Source of the DNA: a virus
Virus record (IMG/VR): IMGVR_UViG_3300025070_000129
Coordinates: 1 to 33,432 of that record
DNA length: 33,432 nt
Strand: one strand, 5' to 3'
Shown here: positions 1 to 7,256 of the stretch, piece by piece
Position numbering within the stretch: the first letter of the stretch is position 1
Layout: the number at the start of each line of letters is the position of its first letter
The notes under the pieces: generated by a model
What the model was told of the DNA's origin: nothing
Databases searched by the model: none
The model's input: only the letters and a program-made list of their open reading frames with translations
Program-made: the position numbers and the translations under genes

Positions 1-828
1 AACGGATTTAAACTGCAAACACTAGGTGGAACTGGTGGTACCCAAAGGTGGTATACAAGCGGTTCTAATTATATACAATTTACTGGAACTACAATTACTG
101 CATCTTTAAGTGGAACTGCAACAAGTGCTAATAACTTGCGTGATAGTAGTAATAATTTAGTAAGAATAGATGGTTCAAACGAATTAAATTTTTATAATAG
201 TGCTGGAAATGCAGCAGCATTATATATTAATCACCACGGTTCAAATTCAGAAGTAAATATTGCAAATAGTGGTGCTCAAATAGGACAAACTTACGGTGTA
301 AGAGTGCCAGATGGCTCAGCAGCAACTCCAACACATTCTTTTAATAACGACCCTGATTTAGGATTTTATCGTAATGGTTCTAACAATATGAGATTTAGTG
401 CTGGTAATGCTATTAGAGGTACTTGGAATGGCGATGGACTAGTATTGAATGGTGGTTCATTAGGAGTTAATGTAGCTATACCAACAACAGATGGAGTTAT
501 AAGAGCTGGTAATGATGTTATAGCATACTACTCATCAGACAAAAGATTGAAAGAAAATGTTAAACCTATAGAAAACGCTATAAATAAAGTATCTAAGATT
601 AGAGGTGTTGAATTTGACTGGATTGTTGATAAGGAAATTCACGACAACGAAGGACACGATGTAGGTGTAATAGCACAAGAAGTAGAAAAAGTTTTACCTG
701 AAGTTGTAGAAACTAGAAATAATGGATACAAAGCAGTTAAATATGAAAAGATTGTTTCTTTATTAATAGAGGCAATAAAAGAACAACAACAACAAATAAA
801 CAAATTAGAGGAGAAGTTAAATGGGTAA
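1..828 (+). CDS. Tail fibre/spike C-terminus with S74 (endosialidase-type) intramolecular chaperone; 5' end outside window
   Basis: The frame is open from base 1, so the gene begins before the window; the in-frame TTG at 136 is not a convincing start. The visible 275 residues begin with Ser/Thr/Asn/Gly-rich beta-type sequence typical of trimeric fibres. The C-terminus is a peptidase S74 chaperone: SDKRLKENV (from base 535) gives the Ser and the Lys five residues later that form the self-cleavage dyad in endosialidases, followed by GVIAQEVEKVLPEVV and a terminal coiled coil rich in Gln/Glu. In known members this domain folds the trimer and then cuts itself off. It is probably the host-recognition fibre. 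The next gene starts 8 bases inside its end. Confidence 0.9.
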   Translation, partial: NGFKLQTLGGTGGTQRWYTSGSNYIQFTGTTITASLSGTATSANNLRDSSNNLVRIDGSNELNFYNSAGNAAALYINHHGSNSEVNIANSGAQIGQTYGVRVPDGSAATPTHSFNNDPDLGFYRNGSNNMRFSAGNAIRGTWNGDGLVLNGGSLGVNVAIPTTDGVIRAGNDVIAYYSSDKRLKENVKPIENAINKVSKIRGVEFDWIVDKEIHDNEGHDVGVIAQEVEKVLPEVVETRNNGYKAVKYEKIVSLLIEAIKEQQQQINKLEEKLNG

Positions 829-1072
829 AGTAATAAGTGCAGTAGATGCAGCAGTTGAATCAGTTGAATCGCCAAAAATGGTTTCAATTAAACATACTAG
901 AGTAATGAAAGATGCAAGCGGTAAAGATGTTACTGTTTTGGATTATGAAGAAACTAAAGATGTTGATAATGCTATAGCAGATGCAGAAGCACAAAAAGCA
1001 AGACTAGAAGCTGATTTAGTAGATGTAGAAGCTGAATTAGTAGATTATAAAGCAATTAAAGACGCTGAGTAA
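821..1072 (+). CDS. Small acidic coiled-coil protein of unknown function
   Basis: This 83-residue protein starts at an ATG preceded by AGGAG, overlapping the fibre gene by 8 bases, so the two are probably translationally coupled. The first half is mixed (a KHTRVMKDASGKDVTVLDY stretch that could be a small beta sheet). The second half, from about residue 45, is a strongly predicted helix with alternating Ala/Leu and Glu/Asp (AEAQKARLEADLVDVEAEL). I do not recognise a family. Its place directly after the fibre suggests a fibre-associated or assembly role, but that is inference from position only. Confidence 0.75.
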   Translation: MGKVISAVDAAVESVESPKMVSIKHTRVMKDASGKDVTVLDYEETKDVDNAIADAEAQKARLEADLVDVEAELVDYKAIKDAE

Positions 1073-1075
1073 TAA

Positions 1076-1363
1076 ATGGGTTTACCAGCAATAGGAACAA
1101 CTAATTTTGGTATAGGTAGTGTAGGTGCTGATATTAAAACAGGCACGGGTTGCAATCAAAGTACCAATTTAAGTTTAAAAGGTCTAATGATTGGTACTGG
1201 AGGACTTACGTTTGCTTCTTCTGGTGGACCTTGTGTAGATATGGACGGTGGGAGTCCACCACCAACAATAGGAGATGCACCGTACGCAATGAGTGAAGTA
1301 AGAGGATTGTTTCATGATGACGACCCAGGTGGTGGCGGCGGAGGCGGTCCACCTCAACCGTAG
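1076..1363 (+). CDS. Gly-rich small virion-type protein, possible tail-tip or adhesin accessory
   Basis: A 95-residue protein rich in Gly, Ser, Thr and Pro, ending in a run of seven Gly and PPQP. The ATG follows the previous stop by three bases without a clear Shine-Dalgarno, so it probably relies on reinitiation. It has two Cys (about residues 26 and 53) and a segment APYAMSEVRGLFHDDD near the C-terminus; P-(I/Y)-S/M-(S)-E-(F/V)-R-like segments followed by Gly tracts are common in small phage tail proteins downstream of fibres. That link is from memory and weak. No membrane segment or enzyme motif is visible. Confidence 0.6.
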   Translation: MGLPAIGTTNFGIGSVGADIKTGTGCNQSTNLSLKGLMIGTGGLTFASSGGPCVDMDGGSPPPTIGDAPYAMSEVRGLFHDDDPGGGGGGGPPQP

Positions 1364-1371
1364 GAAAAATT

Positions 1372-1572
1372 ATGAAAGTAAGTGAATACAGAGAACAAAT
1401 GGCTGAAAGAGTTGCTGTTATAGAAGCTCAAGTAATTGATATTTATCACGATATTAAAGAAATTAAAGAATTAGTTAAAGAGCAAAATGGTAGAGTACGT
1501 ACCAATGAACAAAACATTGCACGTATTACTGCTGTTGGTATGGTAATAGCAATTTTATTAGGAATATTATAG
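1372..1572 (+). CDS. XhlA-like small membrane protein (possible holin/lysis accessory)
   Basis: The protein has 66 residues and an AGGAAAAATT spacer before its ATG. Residues 1-50 are a charged helix likely to form a coiled coil (VAVIEAQVIDIYHDIKEIKE), followed by NGRVRTNEQNIARI and a C-terminal hydrophobic segment at residues 52-66 (ITAVGMVIAILLGIL). Coiled coil plus NE..I..I plus one C-terminal membrane helix is the layout of the phage haemolysin XhlA family, which works with holins in host lysis. The adjacent gene is also a small one-helix membrane protein, so this pair is the best lysis-cassette candidate in the window. No soluble endolysin lies beside it. Confidence 0.6.
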   Translation: MKVSEYREQMAERVAVIEAQVIDIYHDIKEIKELVKEQNGRVRTNEQNIARITAVGMVIAILLGIL

Positions 1573-1581
1573 GGGATAACA

Positions 1582-1878
1582 ATGGAAGTAAACAAAGATA
1601 GTAAGTTTACTCTAAGTATAGAGACTGCTATAAGTATAGCTGTTTCAATATTTATGGTAGTAGGTTTATGGTTTAATTTGCAAGCTGATATAGAGGAAGC
1701 TAAAGCATTACCAGAACCTCCTGTAAGTAGAACAGAGTACGACTTAAAAGACCAAATGATTCGTAATAGTATTATGAATACAGAAGATAAAGTAGAGGCA
1801 CTTGAAGATAAGGTAGATGATATTAAAGAAGATACCAGAAGCATCAATGAAACTTTACTTAACATGAATAACAATTAG
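1582..1878 (+). CDS. Small N-terminally anchored coiled-coil membrane protein (possible holin or spanin-like)
   Basis: This 98-residue protein starts at an ATG with GGGGATAACA upstream. A hydrophobic helix at about residues 14-33 (IETAISIAVSIFMVVGLWF) is followed by a Pro-containing linker (LPEPPVSRTEYDL) and a long acidic coiled coil (EDKVEALEDKVDDIKEDTRSI). One N-terminal membrane helix plus an external helix fits an inner-membrane spanin or a pinholin-like protein, but no family-defining motif is visible. It lies 9 bases after the XhlA-like gene and 8 bases before an exported thioredoxin-fold protein, so the three genes may act together at the envelope. Confidence 0.6.
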   Translation: MEVNKDSKFTLSIETAISIAVSIFMVVGLWFNLQADIEEAKALPEPPVSRTEYDLKDQMIRNSIMNTEDKVEALEDKVDDIKEDTRSINETLLNMNNN

Positions 1879-1886
1879 GATGGATT

Positions 1887-2267
1887 ATGCAAAAGTTGAT
1901 AAGTATGTGGTTATTGGGACTTGGGTTGTTTACCTCGTCGCTATATTCGCAATCAGTATCTTTGGATAGTTTTCAGCAGATACAAGCATTAAACATACAT
2001 AAGTGTGCAGTAGTGCAAGTAAATGCGTCTTGGAACTATCAAAATAGAGTTAATCTAACACAACTGAATAACTTGTGTTACATTGCAGAAATAGATATTG
2101 AAAATAAAACAGTTGGTGCTGTAATAGTAAAAGAATGGAGCATAGATATAGTTCCTACTATTATAGTATTAAAAGAAGGCGTAGAAGTAAAAAGATTTGA
2201 ACCTGGTATTTCTATGAGTTTTGATGAAAAAACTATTATAGAAAGTATTAGGAAAGAAGTTAGATAG
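1887..2267 (+). CDS. Exported thioredoxin-fold protein lacking the CxxC active site
   Basis: This 126-residue protein has a signal peptide (MQKLISMWLLGLGLFTSSLYS, written here as residues 1-21). The rest matches the thioredoxin pattern: a strand (CAVVQVNAS), Trp49 where the active site begins, a helix, EIDIEN, then IDIVPTIIVLKEG, where VPT carries the cis-Pro (Pro90) and EG.EV.RF is the usual last hairpin. At the CxxC positions it has Asn50 and Asn53 (NYQN), so it cannot be a dithiol oxidoreductase. Cys40 and Cys64 are elsewhere. It may be a periplasmic binding or scaffold protein or a virion part. The start has AGGATGG upstream. Confidence 0.65.
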   Translation: MQKLISMWLLGLGLFTSSLYSQSVSLDSFQQIQALNIHKCAVVQVNASWNYQNRVNLTQLNNLCYIAEIDIENKTVGAVIVKEWSIDIVPTIIVLKEGVEVKRFEPGISMSFDEKTIIESIRKEVR

Positions 2268-2284
2268 GTGTTATATTAGACATC

Positions 2285-2425
2285 ATGCGTAAAGTATTCG
2301 GAAATAATGCTAAAAAACACAGCAATGGAAAGAAGAAAACACGTCAAGGAATGTCTAATAATACCAAATACGGAACTAAAACTAGTAGTAAATACTATAA
2401 AAAGAAAAGTAGAGGACAAGGATAA
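2285..2425 (+). CDS. Very short Lys/Arg-rich protein (first of a tandem set)
   Basis: The ATG at 2285 opens a 46-residue frame that ends TAATG, sharing its last base with the next start. The product is almost wholly basic and polar: it begins MRKVFGNNAKKHSNGKKK and ends KYYKKKSRGQG, with no Asp or Glu. The tight stop/start junction and the similar composition of the next four genes argue that it is real. Upstream only a weak AGGTG is visible. Function unknown; DNA or RNA binding is inferred from charge alone. Confidence 0.6.
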   Translation: MRKVFGNNAKKHSNGKKKTRQGMSNNTKYGTKTSSKYYKKKSRGQG

Positions 2426-2709
2426 TGGCTAGAAAAAAAGATTCAAGACTTACTAGAGCTGGTGTATCAGGTTATAATAAACCTAAACGTACTCCTGGTC
2501 ATCCTACTAAATCGCACGTAGTAGTAGCTAAAGTAGGAACACAAGTAAAGACTATACGTTTTGGTCAACAAGGCGTTAGTGGTGCTGGTAAAGCTCCTAA
2601 AACAGCAGCTGGTAAAGCACGTAGAAGAAGTTTTAAAGCAAGACACGCTAAGAATATAGCTAAAGGCAAAATGTCTGCAGCATATTGGGCAAATAAAGTT
2701 AAATGGTAA
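2425..2709 (+). CDS. Conserved basic phage protein (KPKRTPGHPTKSHVVVAK family), unknown function
   Basis: A 94-residue protein starting at a TAATG junction, with AAGGATA upstream. It begins MARKKDSRLTRAGVSGYNKP, then RTPGHPTKSHVVVAKVG and KTIRFGQQGVSGAG, a basic stretch, and ends FKARHAKNIAKGKMSAAYW plus ANKVKW. I recall near-identical short proteins in many marine podoviruses and myoviruses, always unnamed. The middle (VVAKVGTQVKTIRFG) looks like two strands of a small beta fold, and the C-terminal half is a basic helix ending in Trp. It may be a virion-packaged nucleic-acid-binding protein, but no function is established to my knowledge. Confidence 0.85.
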   Translation: MARKKDSRLTRAGVSGYNKPKRTPGHPTKSHVVVAKVGTQVKTIRFGQQGVSGAGKAPKTAAGKARRRSFKARHAKNIAKGKMSAAYWANKVKW

Positions 2710-2721
2710 AAGGAGGGCATT

Positions 2722-2952
2722 ATGCCACAAGGTAAAGGAACATATGGTAGTCAAGTTGGTAGACCATCAAAGAGAAAGAATAGTACCGACAATTATGCAC
2801 AAACACAAAGAGGCAAGGGACAGAATAGTACAGACAATATGAATGATGGACCTATTGATAAGAAGTTAACACCAAAACAACGTAAGCTTCCAAAACAATT
2901 AAAAGAAGCTATTTTAAAAGGTAAAAGAGATAAAAATAAATCGAGTATTTAA
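2722..2952 (+). CDS. Small basic, probably disordered protein
   Basis: This 76-residue protein has a strong AAAAGGAGG site before its ATG. It is rich in Lys, Gln, Asn and Gly, with almost no hydrophobic core (MPQGKGTYGSQVGRPSKRKN), and ends with a helix-like basic tail (KLPKQLKEAILKGKRDKNKS). A short internal duplication is visible: KNSTDN and QNSTDN about 20 residues apart. Its stop TAA shares a base with the next ATG. I see no enzyme motif. It belongs with the basic cluster around it; binding to nucleic acid or to capsid is inference. Confidence 0.75.
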   Translation: MPQGKGTYGSQVGRPSKRKNSTDNYAQTQRGKGQNSTDNMNDGPIDKKLTPKQRKLPKQLKEAILKGKRDKNKSSI

Positions 2953-3134
2953 TGCCAAAGAAAGCTAAATCAAAAGTAAATCAAGCTGGTAACTATACTA
3001 AGCCATCAATGCGTAAACGATTGTTTCAAGTAATTAAAGCTGGTAGTAAAGGGGGAAGGCCTGGACAATGGTCTGCTCGTAAAGCACAAATGCTTGCTAA
3101 ACGATATAAAGCAGCAGGTGGAGGTTATAAGTAA
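2952..3134 (+). CDS. Small basic protein with a GGRPGQWSARKAQ...GGGYK motif
   Basis: A 60-residue protein whose ATG shares a base with the previous stop. The C-terminal half reads KAGSKGGRPGQWSARKAQ followed by MLAKRYKAAGGGYK. I recall this block as a widespread motif in bacteria, phages and giant viruses, often the C-terminal part of longer unnamed proteins (I think DUF5872-type, name from memory). Here it stands alone with a short basic N-terminus. The family has no proven function that I know of. It ends with TAATGG, giving the start of the next gene. Confidence 0.8.
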   Translation: MPKKAKSKVNQAGNYTKPSMRKRLFQVIKAGSKGGRPGQWSARKAQMLAKRYKAAGGGYK

Positions 3135-3373
3135 TGGCATTAGCTAAGTCACAACAGAGTTTAAAAAAGTGGACTAAGCAAAAGTGGGGAACAAAGTCTG
3201 GTAAAAAGTCATCAGAAACTGGTGAACGTTATTTACCCGATGCTGCAATTAAAGCATTAAGTGATAAAGAATATGCAGCTACTACACGTAAAAAAAGAAA
3301 AGATACTAAAAAGGGAAAGCAACATTCTAAGCAACCTAAAAAAGTAGCTAAGAAAACAAAAGCTTATAGATAA
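3134..3373 (+). CDS. Small basic protein with a GERYLP...EYAATTRKKR...KQPKKIAKKT motif
   Basis: The 79-residue protein starts at a TAATG junction preceded by GGAGGTTATAAG. It reads LKKWTKQKWGTKSGKKSSET, GERYLPDAAIKALSDKEYAA, TTRKKRKDTKKGKQHSKQ and PKKVAKKTKAYR. This is a recognisable conserved pattern in phages and large DNA viruses, in which W..QKWGTKSGK, GERYLP and KKGKQ..QPKK recur; no function is known to me. In some genomes, as I recall, the motif of the preceding 60-residue protein and this one occur next to each other, and here too they are adjacent. It is very basic and likely binds nucleic acid or acidic capsid surfaces. Confidence 0.8.
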   Translation: MALAKSQQSLKKWTKQKWGTKSGKKSSETGERYLPDAAIKALSDKEYAATTRKKRKDTKKGKQHSKQPKKVAKKTKAYR

Positions 3374-3397
3374 TAACATAATAGGAGACCACTAAAA

Positions 3398-3595
3398 ATG
3401 GCAAAAGAAAAAAAAGTAGACCTAAGACAAGAAGCACAAACTAAGATGGAATCTATGGTTGAGCAACATAATACACTTGTACAGGAATTACAGAGTGCTA
3501 ACGAAAGATTAGCAGAAATTAAACAAATGATAATCGAGCACCAAGGATATATGAAAGGCCTTGAAGCTTGTGAAAAAGATTGTGAGGTAAAATAA
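3398..3595 (+). CDS. Small coiled-coil protein
   Basis: This 65-residue protein starts at an ATG with TAGGAGACC upstream. It is one long heptad-like helix (QTKMESMVEQHNTLVQELQS, then ANERLAEIKQMIIEHQGYMK), ending with two Cys (EACEKDCEVK) that could form an inter-chain bond. The stop TAA shares a base with the start of the next gene. Short coiled coils of this kind occur as scaffold, chaperone or holin-accessory proteins; nothing here decides between these. Confidence 0.7.
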   Translation: MAKEKKVDLRQEAQTKMESMVEQHNTLVQELQSANERLAEIKQMIIEHQGYMKGLEACEKDCEVK

Positions 3596-3747
3596 TGGGA
3601 CCAATTCTAGGTAAGTTATTAGCAAAACTAGGTACTGAAAAAGTATTGAAAGCTATTGTACTACATTTAGGAGAACACTTAGTTTCTAAGTCTTCAAATA
3701 AATTAGATGACAAGCTGTTTGCAGAAATTAAAAAAGCATTAAAATAG
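3595..3747 (+). CDS. Small amphipathic helical protein of 50 residues
   Basis: The ATG at 3595 overlaps the previous stop by one base, and the frame ends in TAG that is itself part of the AGGAGG site of the next gene. The product (MGPILGKLLAKLGTEKVLKA, then IVLHLGEHLVSKSSNKLDDK and LFAEIKKALK) is a chain of amphipathic helices with an even mix of Lys and Leu. It could be membrane-active or a small assembly factor. The perfect fit between neighbours supports a real gene, although it is short. Confidence 0.6.
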   Translation: MGPILGKLLAKLGTEKVLKAIVLHLGEHLVSKSSNKLDDKLFAEIKKALK

Positions 3748-3756
3748 GAGGTTTCA

Positions 3757-4524
3757 TTGAAACTTAAAAAACGTGGTATCGTAATACCTGACCAGCATTA
3801 TCCGTTAGAAGATAGAGCTGCAGTAGAATGTGTTAAGAAAGCAATACTAAAAGTTAAACCAACAGTGTTTGTAAATCTTGGAGATGTTGGAGAATGGGAA
3901 TCCTGTTCTGCTTGGAAGTATAAAGATAAGAAGCTACCGCCTTTAGAGTTTCAACTACCTTTAGTAGATGAAGAAATAAGGTTAGTGAATGAAGGATTAG
4001 ATGAATGGGATGAAGTACTTAAGAAAGTTAAATGTAAAGAAAAGTATCTCCTCCAAGGTAATCACGACCTCTGGTTGGATAATTTCGCTAACAAGTATCC
4101 CTATCTTAGTGATTATACATTTTTTAAAGCGTGTAAAATCAAAGAGAGAGGATACAAATACACAGAATACAACTTACCAATCCAAGTAGGTAAGTTGGTA
4201 TTCTTTCATGGTGCGTATGCGACTACGTATCATGCTAAGAAACATTTAGAGTCGTATGGTGAAAATGTTATGTATGGACATACCCATGACATACAACGAC
4301 ATACTATGACAAAGTTTGATGGCAACATCGGTGCTTGGTCTATGGGATGTTTAAAAGATATGTCACACGAGAATAACAAGTGGTTAAAGGGTAGGCTACA
4401 TAACTGGGGTCACGCATTTGCTATTGTTGATTGGTTTGACAATGGTGAATTTAAAGTAGAAGTAGTAGAAATAACAGATGGTAAAACAACGTTATGGGGA
4501 GAGTTAATAGATGGCACCAAGTAA
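3757..4524 (+). CDS. Calcineurin-like metallophosphoesterase
   Basis: A 255-residue protein with all motifs of the metallophosphoesterase family: PDQH (Asp12, His14), LGDVGE (Asp43), GNHD (residues 101-104), FFHG (His151) and GHTH (residues 174-177). These bind the two metal ions, so an active phosphodiesterase or phosphatase is likely. The start is a TTG five bases after a perfect AGGAGG; no in-frame ATG lies near, so TTG is preferred. Phage members occur among structural genes as well as in DNA metabolism, and the substrate (DNA end, cyclic nucleotide or phosphoprotein) cannot be read from sequence. The next small gene begins 14 bases inside its end. Confidence 0.88.
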   Translation: MKLKKRGIVIPDQHYPLEDRAAVECVKKAILKVKPTVFVNLGDVGEWESCSAWKYKDKKLPPLEFQLPLVDEEIRLVNEGLDEWDEVLKKVKCKEKYLLQGNHDLWLDNFANKYPYLSDYTFFKACKIKERGYKYTEYNLPIQVGKLVFFHGAYATTYHAKKHLESYGENVMYGHTHDIQRHTMTKFDGNIGAWSMGCLKDMSHENNKWLKGRLHNWGHAFAIVDWFDNGEFKVEVVEITDGKTTLWGELIDGTK

Positions 4525-4627
4525 AGTAAAAGGTGAAAGCATTAACAATACTCGTAGGTTATACAACTTAAAAAAGAAAAAAAAGAAGAAGAAAACTAAT
4601 GCCAAAAAAAGCTATAAACGTAAGTAA
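4511..4627 (+). CDS. Overlapping 38-residue poly-Lys protein
   Basis: An ATG at 4511, with GGGAG nine bases upstream, opens a 38-codon frame that overlaps the end of the phosphoesterase gene and runs 29 bases into the next gene in another frame. The product is MAPSKVKGESINNTRRLYNL followed by a run of eight Lys and NAKKSYKRK. It fills exactly the gap of 74 bases between the two large genes, has a ribosome site, and resembles in composition the basic set at 2285-3373. The poly-A tract alone could produce such a frame by chance, so confidence is moderate. Confidence 0.45.
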   Translation: MAPSKVKGESINNTRRLYNLKKKKKKKKTNAKKSYKRK

Positions 4628-7022
4628 CTTCAGCGGGGGAGTCAACAACAATACTAATCCTAGAGATTTAGCAGATAATGAATTTCAAATACTGCATAAT
4701 GTTAGTAATGAAATTCCTGGTAAATTGAAGATGATTGGTAACCAAGATACTGTTACTACCGATTCTGGTATTAATAGTATTACAGGATTGAACCATGGTA
4801 ATGGATTACTGCATACTAACTTTGATAGAAATGTTGGTGCACCTACTGTTATTAACGAAACAGAATATTTATTTATTAATGACACCGTTAATAGTGAAGT
4901 AGAAATATTAGATGTTACACCATCTAATAACGATTTAGAGTCAGATACGATTAATTATGGAGATACTTCTTCTAGGGTTGAAATGTATAATGTAGATGGT
5001 GCTATACGTGTAGTACCACACTATGGTAACGCTGGTAATACTCCTAAAGTATTTAGTTATTACAAGTTTCAAAGAAGACTTGGTGGTAGTTTTGATATAA
5101 TAGGTAATGATGAAACAGGAACTTATGCTACTAACGATTTATTTGTAGCACCATTACGAAGTAGACAAGGATATAATTATAACGTAGATACTCTATATAG
5201 TCATATAGAAAACGACGGTGAACCTCACTTTGACCCTGCTGAAGGTTCTGAAGTATATATACCAACAAGTGTAAGATTAAGCAATTTAGGTTCTAATACA
5301 GCTCAAGAAGATAGATGGAATGTTACTTTTGCAACTCTTGAAGAAGATTTAGATGATTGGGATAATTTTGATGCACAACCAATAGACGGATATACTGACA
5401 GCCAAGAAGGTTCAATGGCTTTTATACCATATTTTGTTAATAAAAGCACTGAAAATACTGAATCAGATATACTTATAGATAAAAATAAAAGATATGGTTT
5501 TTGGTGTTCTAAAGTCTACAAAGATTTTAACGGTATTTCACAAGAATCTGCAGCTGCATATATTGGTGTTGCACCACAACATTTAAGTGCTGATGAAATT
5601 ACGCAAGTATTACATTTTGGATTAGTAGGTAGAATGGGACAAAGAGAAACTAATTACGCAGGTTTTAAAATATATTGGGGAATAATAGAAGATTACGTAG
5701 AAGCTGATGGAACTAACACTACAATAGATGAAGGTTCTGTTGGTGCTAGATATTTATTTTGTGAAGTAGATTTTGAACAAGGAATACGTTTAGCAGGTGA
5801 AGATAGTTATAAACCTTTTGGCGTAGACCAAGTACAAGTTAATGTAGACCCCGAAAGATATGAAAATCAATTTGTGTATCCACCTACTTTTTATACAGTA
5901 GGTAGTGATGCGTATGCAATAGGTGAAGATATATTTTCTTTACCAACTGTTGAACCTTATATTATAGATGCACCTAGTATTATAGGCGAAGCTAATACTG
6001 GATTTAAAACATCTACAATGTTGAATAGAAGAGTATACGCAGGTAATGTTCAATACTATAATGAAAAACGTGAGCTAGTAACTAAATCTGATAGAGTATT
6101 AAAGTCTTTACCAAATCAATTTGACTACTTTGAAGAACAAAGTTTTATAGATGTAGAAGTAGAAGACGGTGATAGTATTGTAAGATTAGCTAGTACAGGT
6201 AATAAATTATTACAATTTAAAAAACAAAATTTATTTATTATTAATGTATCAAGAAACATAGAATTTTTAGAAGCTACATTTGAATATAAAGGATGTCAGA
6301 AAGATTATCACGTAGTACAGGGTGAAGGATTTGTAGCTTGGTTTAATACGTACGGTGCTTACATATATGATGGTAATAGAATATTAGATATACATTTAAA
6401 TGAAAATGGTCAACCCTTATTTGATGATTGGGGTACTAATTATTACCATGATAACAATGTGATTGGATTTATACCAAAAACAAAACAACTATATATTACC
6501 AATACGGTAACTGGTACTAATATATTAATGTTTGATATTAAGTCGCAATCTTGGATTACAAGCGATACATCTTTAAAAAAATCTATAAGTAATATGATAA
6601 CAAGAAATGATGGTACATTACAATGGGTTGGTATTGACTCTGGTGCTATGAAACTATATAAATGGAATAATAGTCCGTATGGTCATAGTATAACTGGCAC
6701 TGTAATGAAAAGTAAAGAGTTTGATATGGGTACACCAATGGTACAAAAGAATTTAAATACATTATATATAAATTATAAGAATGGTGCTAATGTAACTGTA
6801 AAAGGATTTGGTAGTAAAAAAGGTGCTGCACCGCTTGGATTAACTACTATTGGTGGTTTAACTGGTACATCAGGTACGTTTCAGACGCTTAAATTGCCTG
6901 TTCCTGACGATTTTAAGAACTTAGTGAGCTTTGGTATAGCCTTAGATGCTTCAGGAGCTATATCGAGCGATTTTGAAGTAAACGATATACAATTAGTATA
7001 CAGGGATAAAGTAGTGCGATGA
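4599..7022 (+). CDS. Large virion protein, probable tail nozzle/tubular or DNA-stabilisation protein
   Basis: An 807-residue soluble protein that starts MPKKAINVSNFSGGVNNNTN, then PRDLADNEFQILHNVSNEIP and GKLKMIGN. An N-terminal F.GG.N......L.D.E.....NV....G.....G pattern is typical of podovirus nozzle/tubular B (T7 gp12-like) and stabilisation (P22 gp10-like) proteins, which form the tail tube below the portal. The remainder is beta-rich with blade-like segments (LLQFKKQNLFIINVS, FVAWFNTYGAYIYDG, QWVGIDSGAMKLYKW) that suggest a propeller, also found in nozzle proteins. Length fits. The call rests on pattern and position, not on a detected domain. Its TGA overlaps the next ATG. Confidence 0.6.
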   Translation: MPKKAINVSNFSGGVNNNTNPRDLADNEFQILHNVSNEIPGKLKMIGNQDTVTTDSGINSITGLNHGNGLLHTNFDRNVGAPTVINETEYLFINDTVNSEVEILDVTPSNNDLESDTINYGDTSSRVEMYNVDGAIRVVPHYGNAGNTPKVFSYYKFQRRLGGSFDIIGNDETGTYATNDLFVAPLRSRQGYNYNVDTLYSHIENDGEPHFDPAEGSEVYIPTSVRLSNLGSNTAQEDRWNVTFATLEEDLDDWDNFDAQPIDGYTDSQEGSMAFIPYFVNKSTENTESDILIDKNKRYGFWCSKVYKDFNGISQESAAAYIGVAPQHLSADEITQVLHFGLVGRMGQRETNYAGFKIYWGIIEDYVEADGTNTTIDEGSVGARYLFCEVDFEQGIRLAGEDSYKPFGVDQVQVNVDPERYENQFVYPPTFYTVGSDAYAIGEDIFSLPTVEPYIIDAPSIIGEANTGFKTSTMLNRRVYAGNVQYYNEKRELVTKSDRVLKSLPNQFDYFEEQSFIDVEVEDGDSIVRLASTGNKLLQFKKQNLFIINVSRNIEFLEATFEYKGCQKDYHVVQGEGFVAWFNTYGAYIYDGNRILDIHLNENGQPLFDDWGTNYYHDNNVIGFIPKTKQLYITNTVTGTNILMFDIKSQSWITSDTSLKKSISNMITRNDGTLQWVGIDSGAMKLYKWNNSPYGHSITGTVMKSKEFDMGTPMVQKNLNTLYINYKNGANVTVKGFGSKKGAAPLGLTTIGGLTGTSGTFQTLKLPVPDDFKNLVSFGIALDASGAISSDFEVNDIQLVYRDKVVR

Positions 7023-7255
7023 GAAAAGAAGGTAAAAGAATTTTAGATAGAGTGCATACTATTAAAAACAATACACAAGATATTGAAGAAACAAAGCAAC
7101 AATATGAAACACCTATAAAAGTAGATAGGAATATACCTAAAAATGCACAGGGTAAAGACGGAGATAGAAAAGTTGTAAAGGAAGGCAACGATAATTATCT
7201 ATATATAAAAATAGAAGGAAGATGGATGAAGACGCAACTTCAGGAGGTAAGATAA
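7019..7255 (+). CDS. Small virion-associated protein with DGD...YLYIK...GRW motif
   Basis: This 78-residue protein starts at an ATGA junction with the previous gene. The N-terminal half is a charged helix (ILDRVHTIKNNTQDIEETKQ); the C-terminal half reads GKDGDRKVVKEGNDNYLYIK followed by IEGRWMKTQL. The G.DGD....DG...YLY.K..G.W pattern recurs in short phage proteins next to tail genes (recalled, function unknown) and looks like a small beta domain. A GGAGG within its end serves the next gene, two bases downstream. Confidence 0.7.
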   Translation: MRKEGKRILDRVHTIKNNTQDIEETKQQYETPIKVDRNIPKNAQGKDGDRKVVKEGNDNYLYIKIEGRWMKTQLQEVR

Positions 7256-7256
7256 T

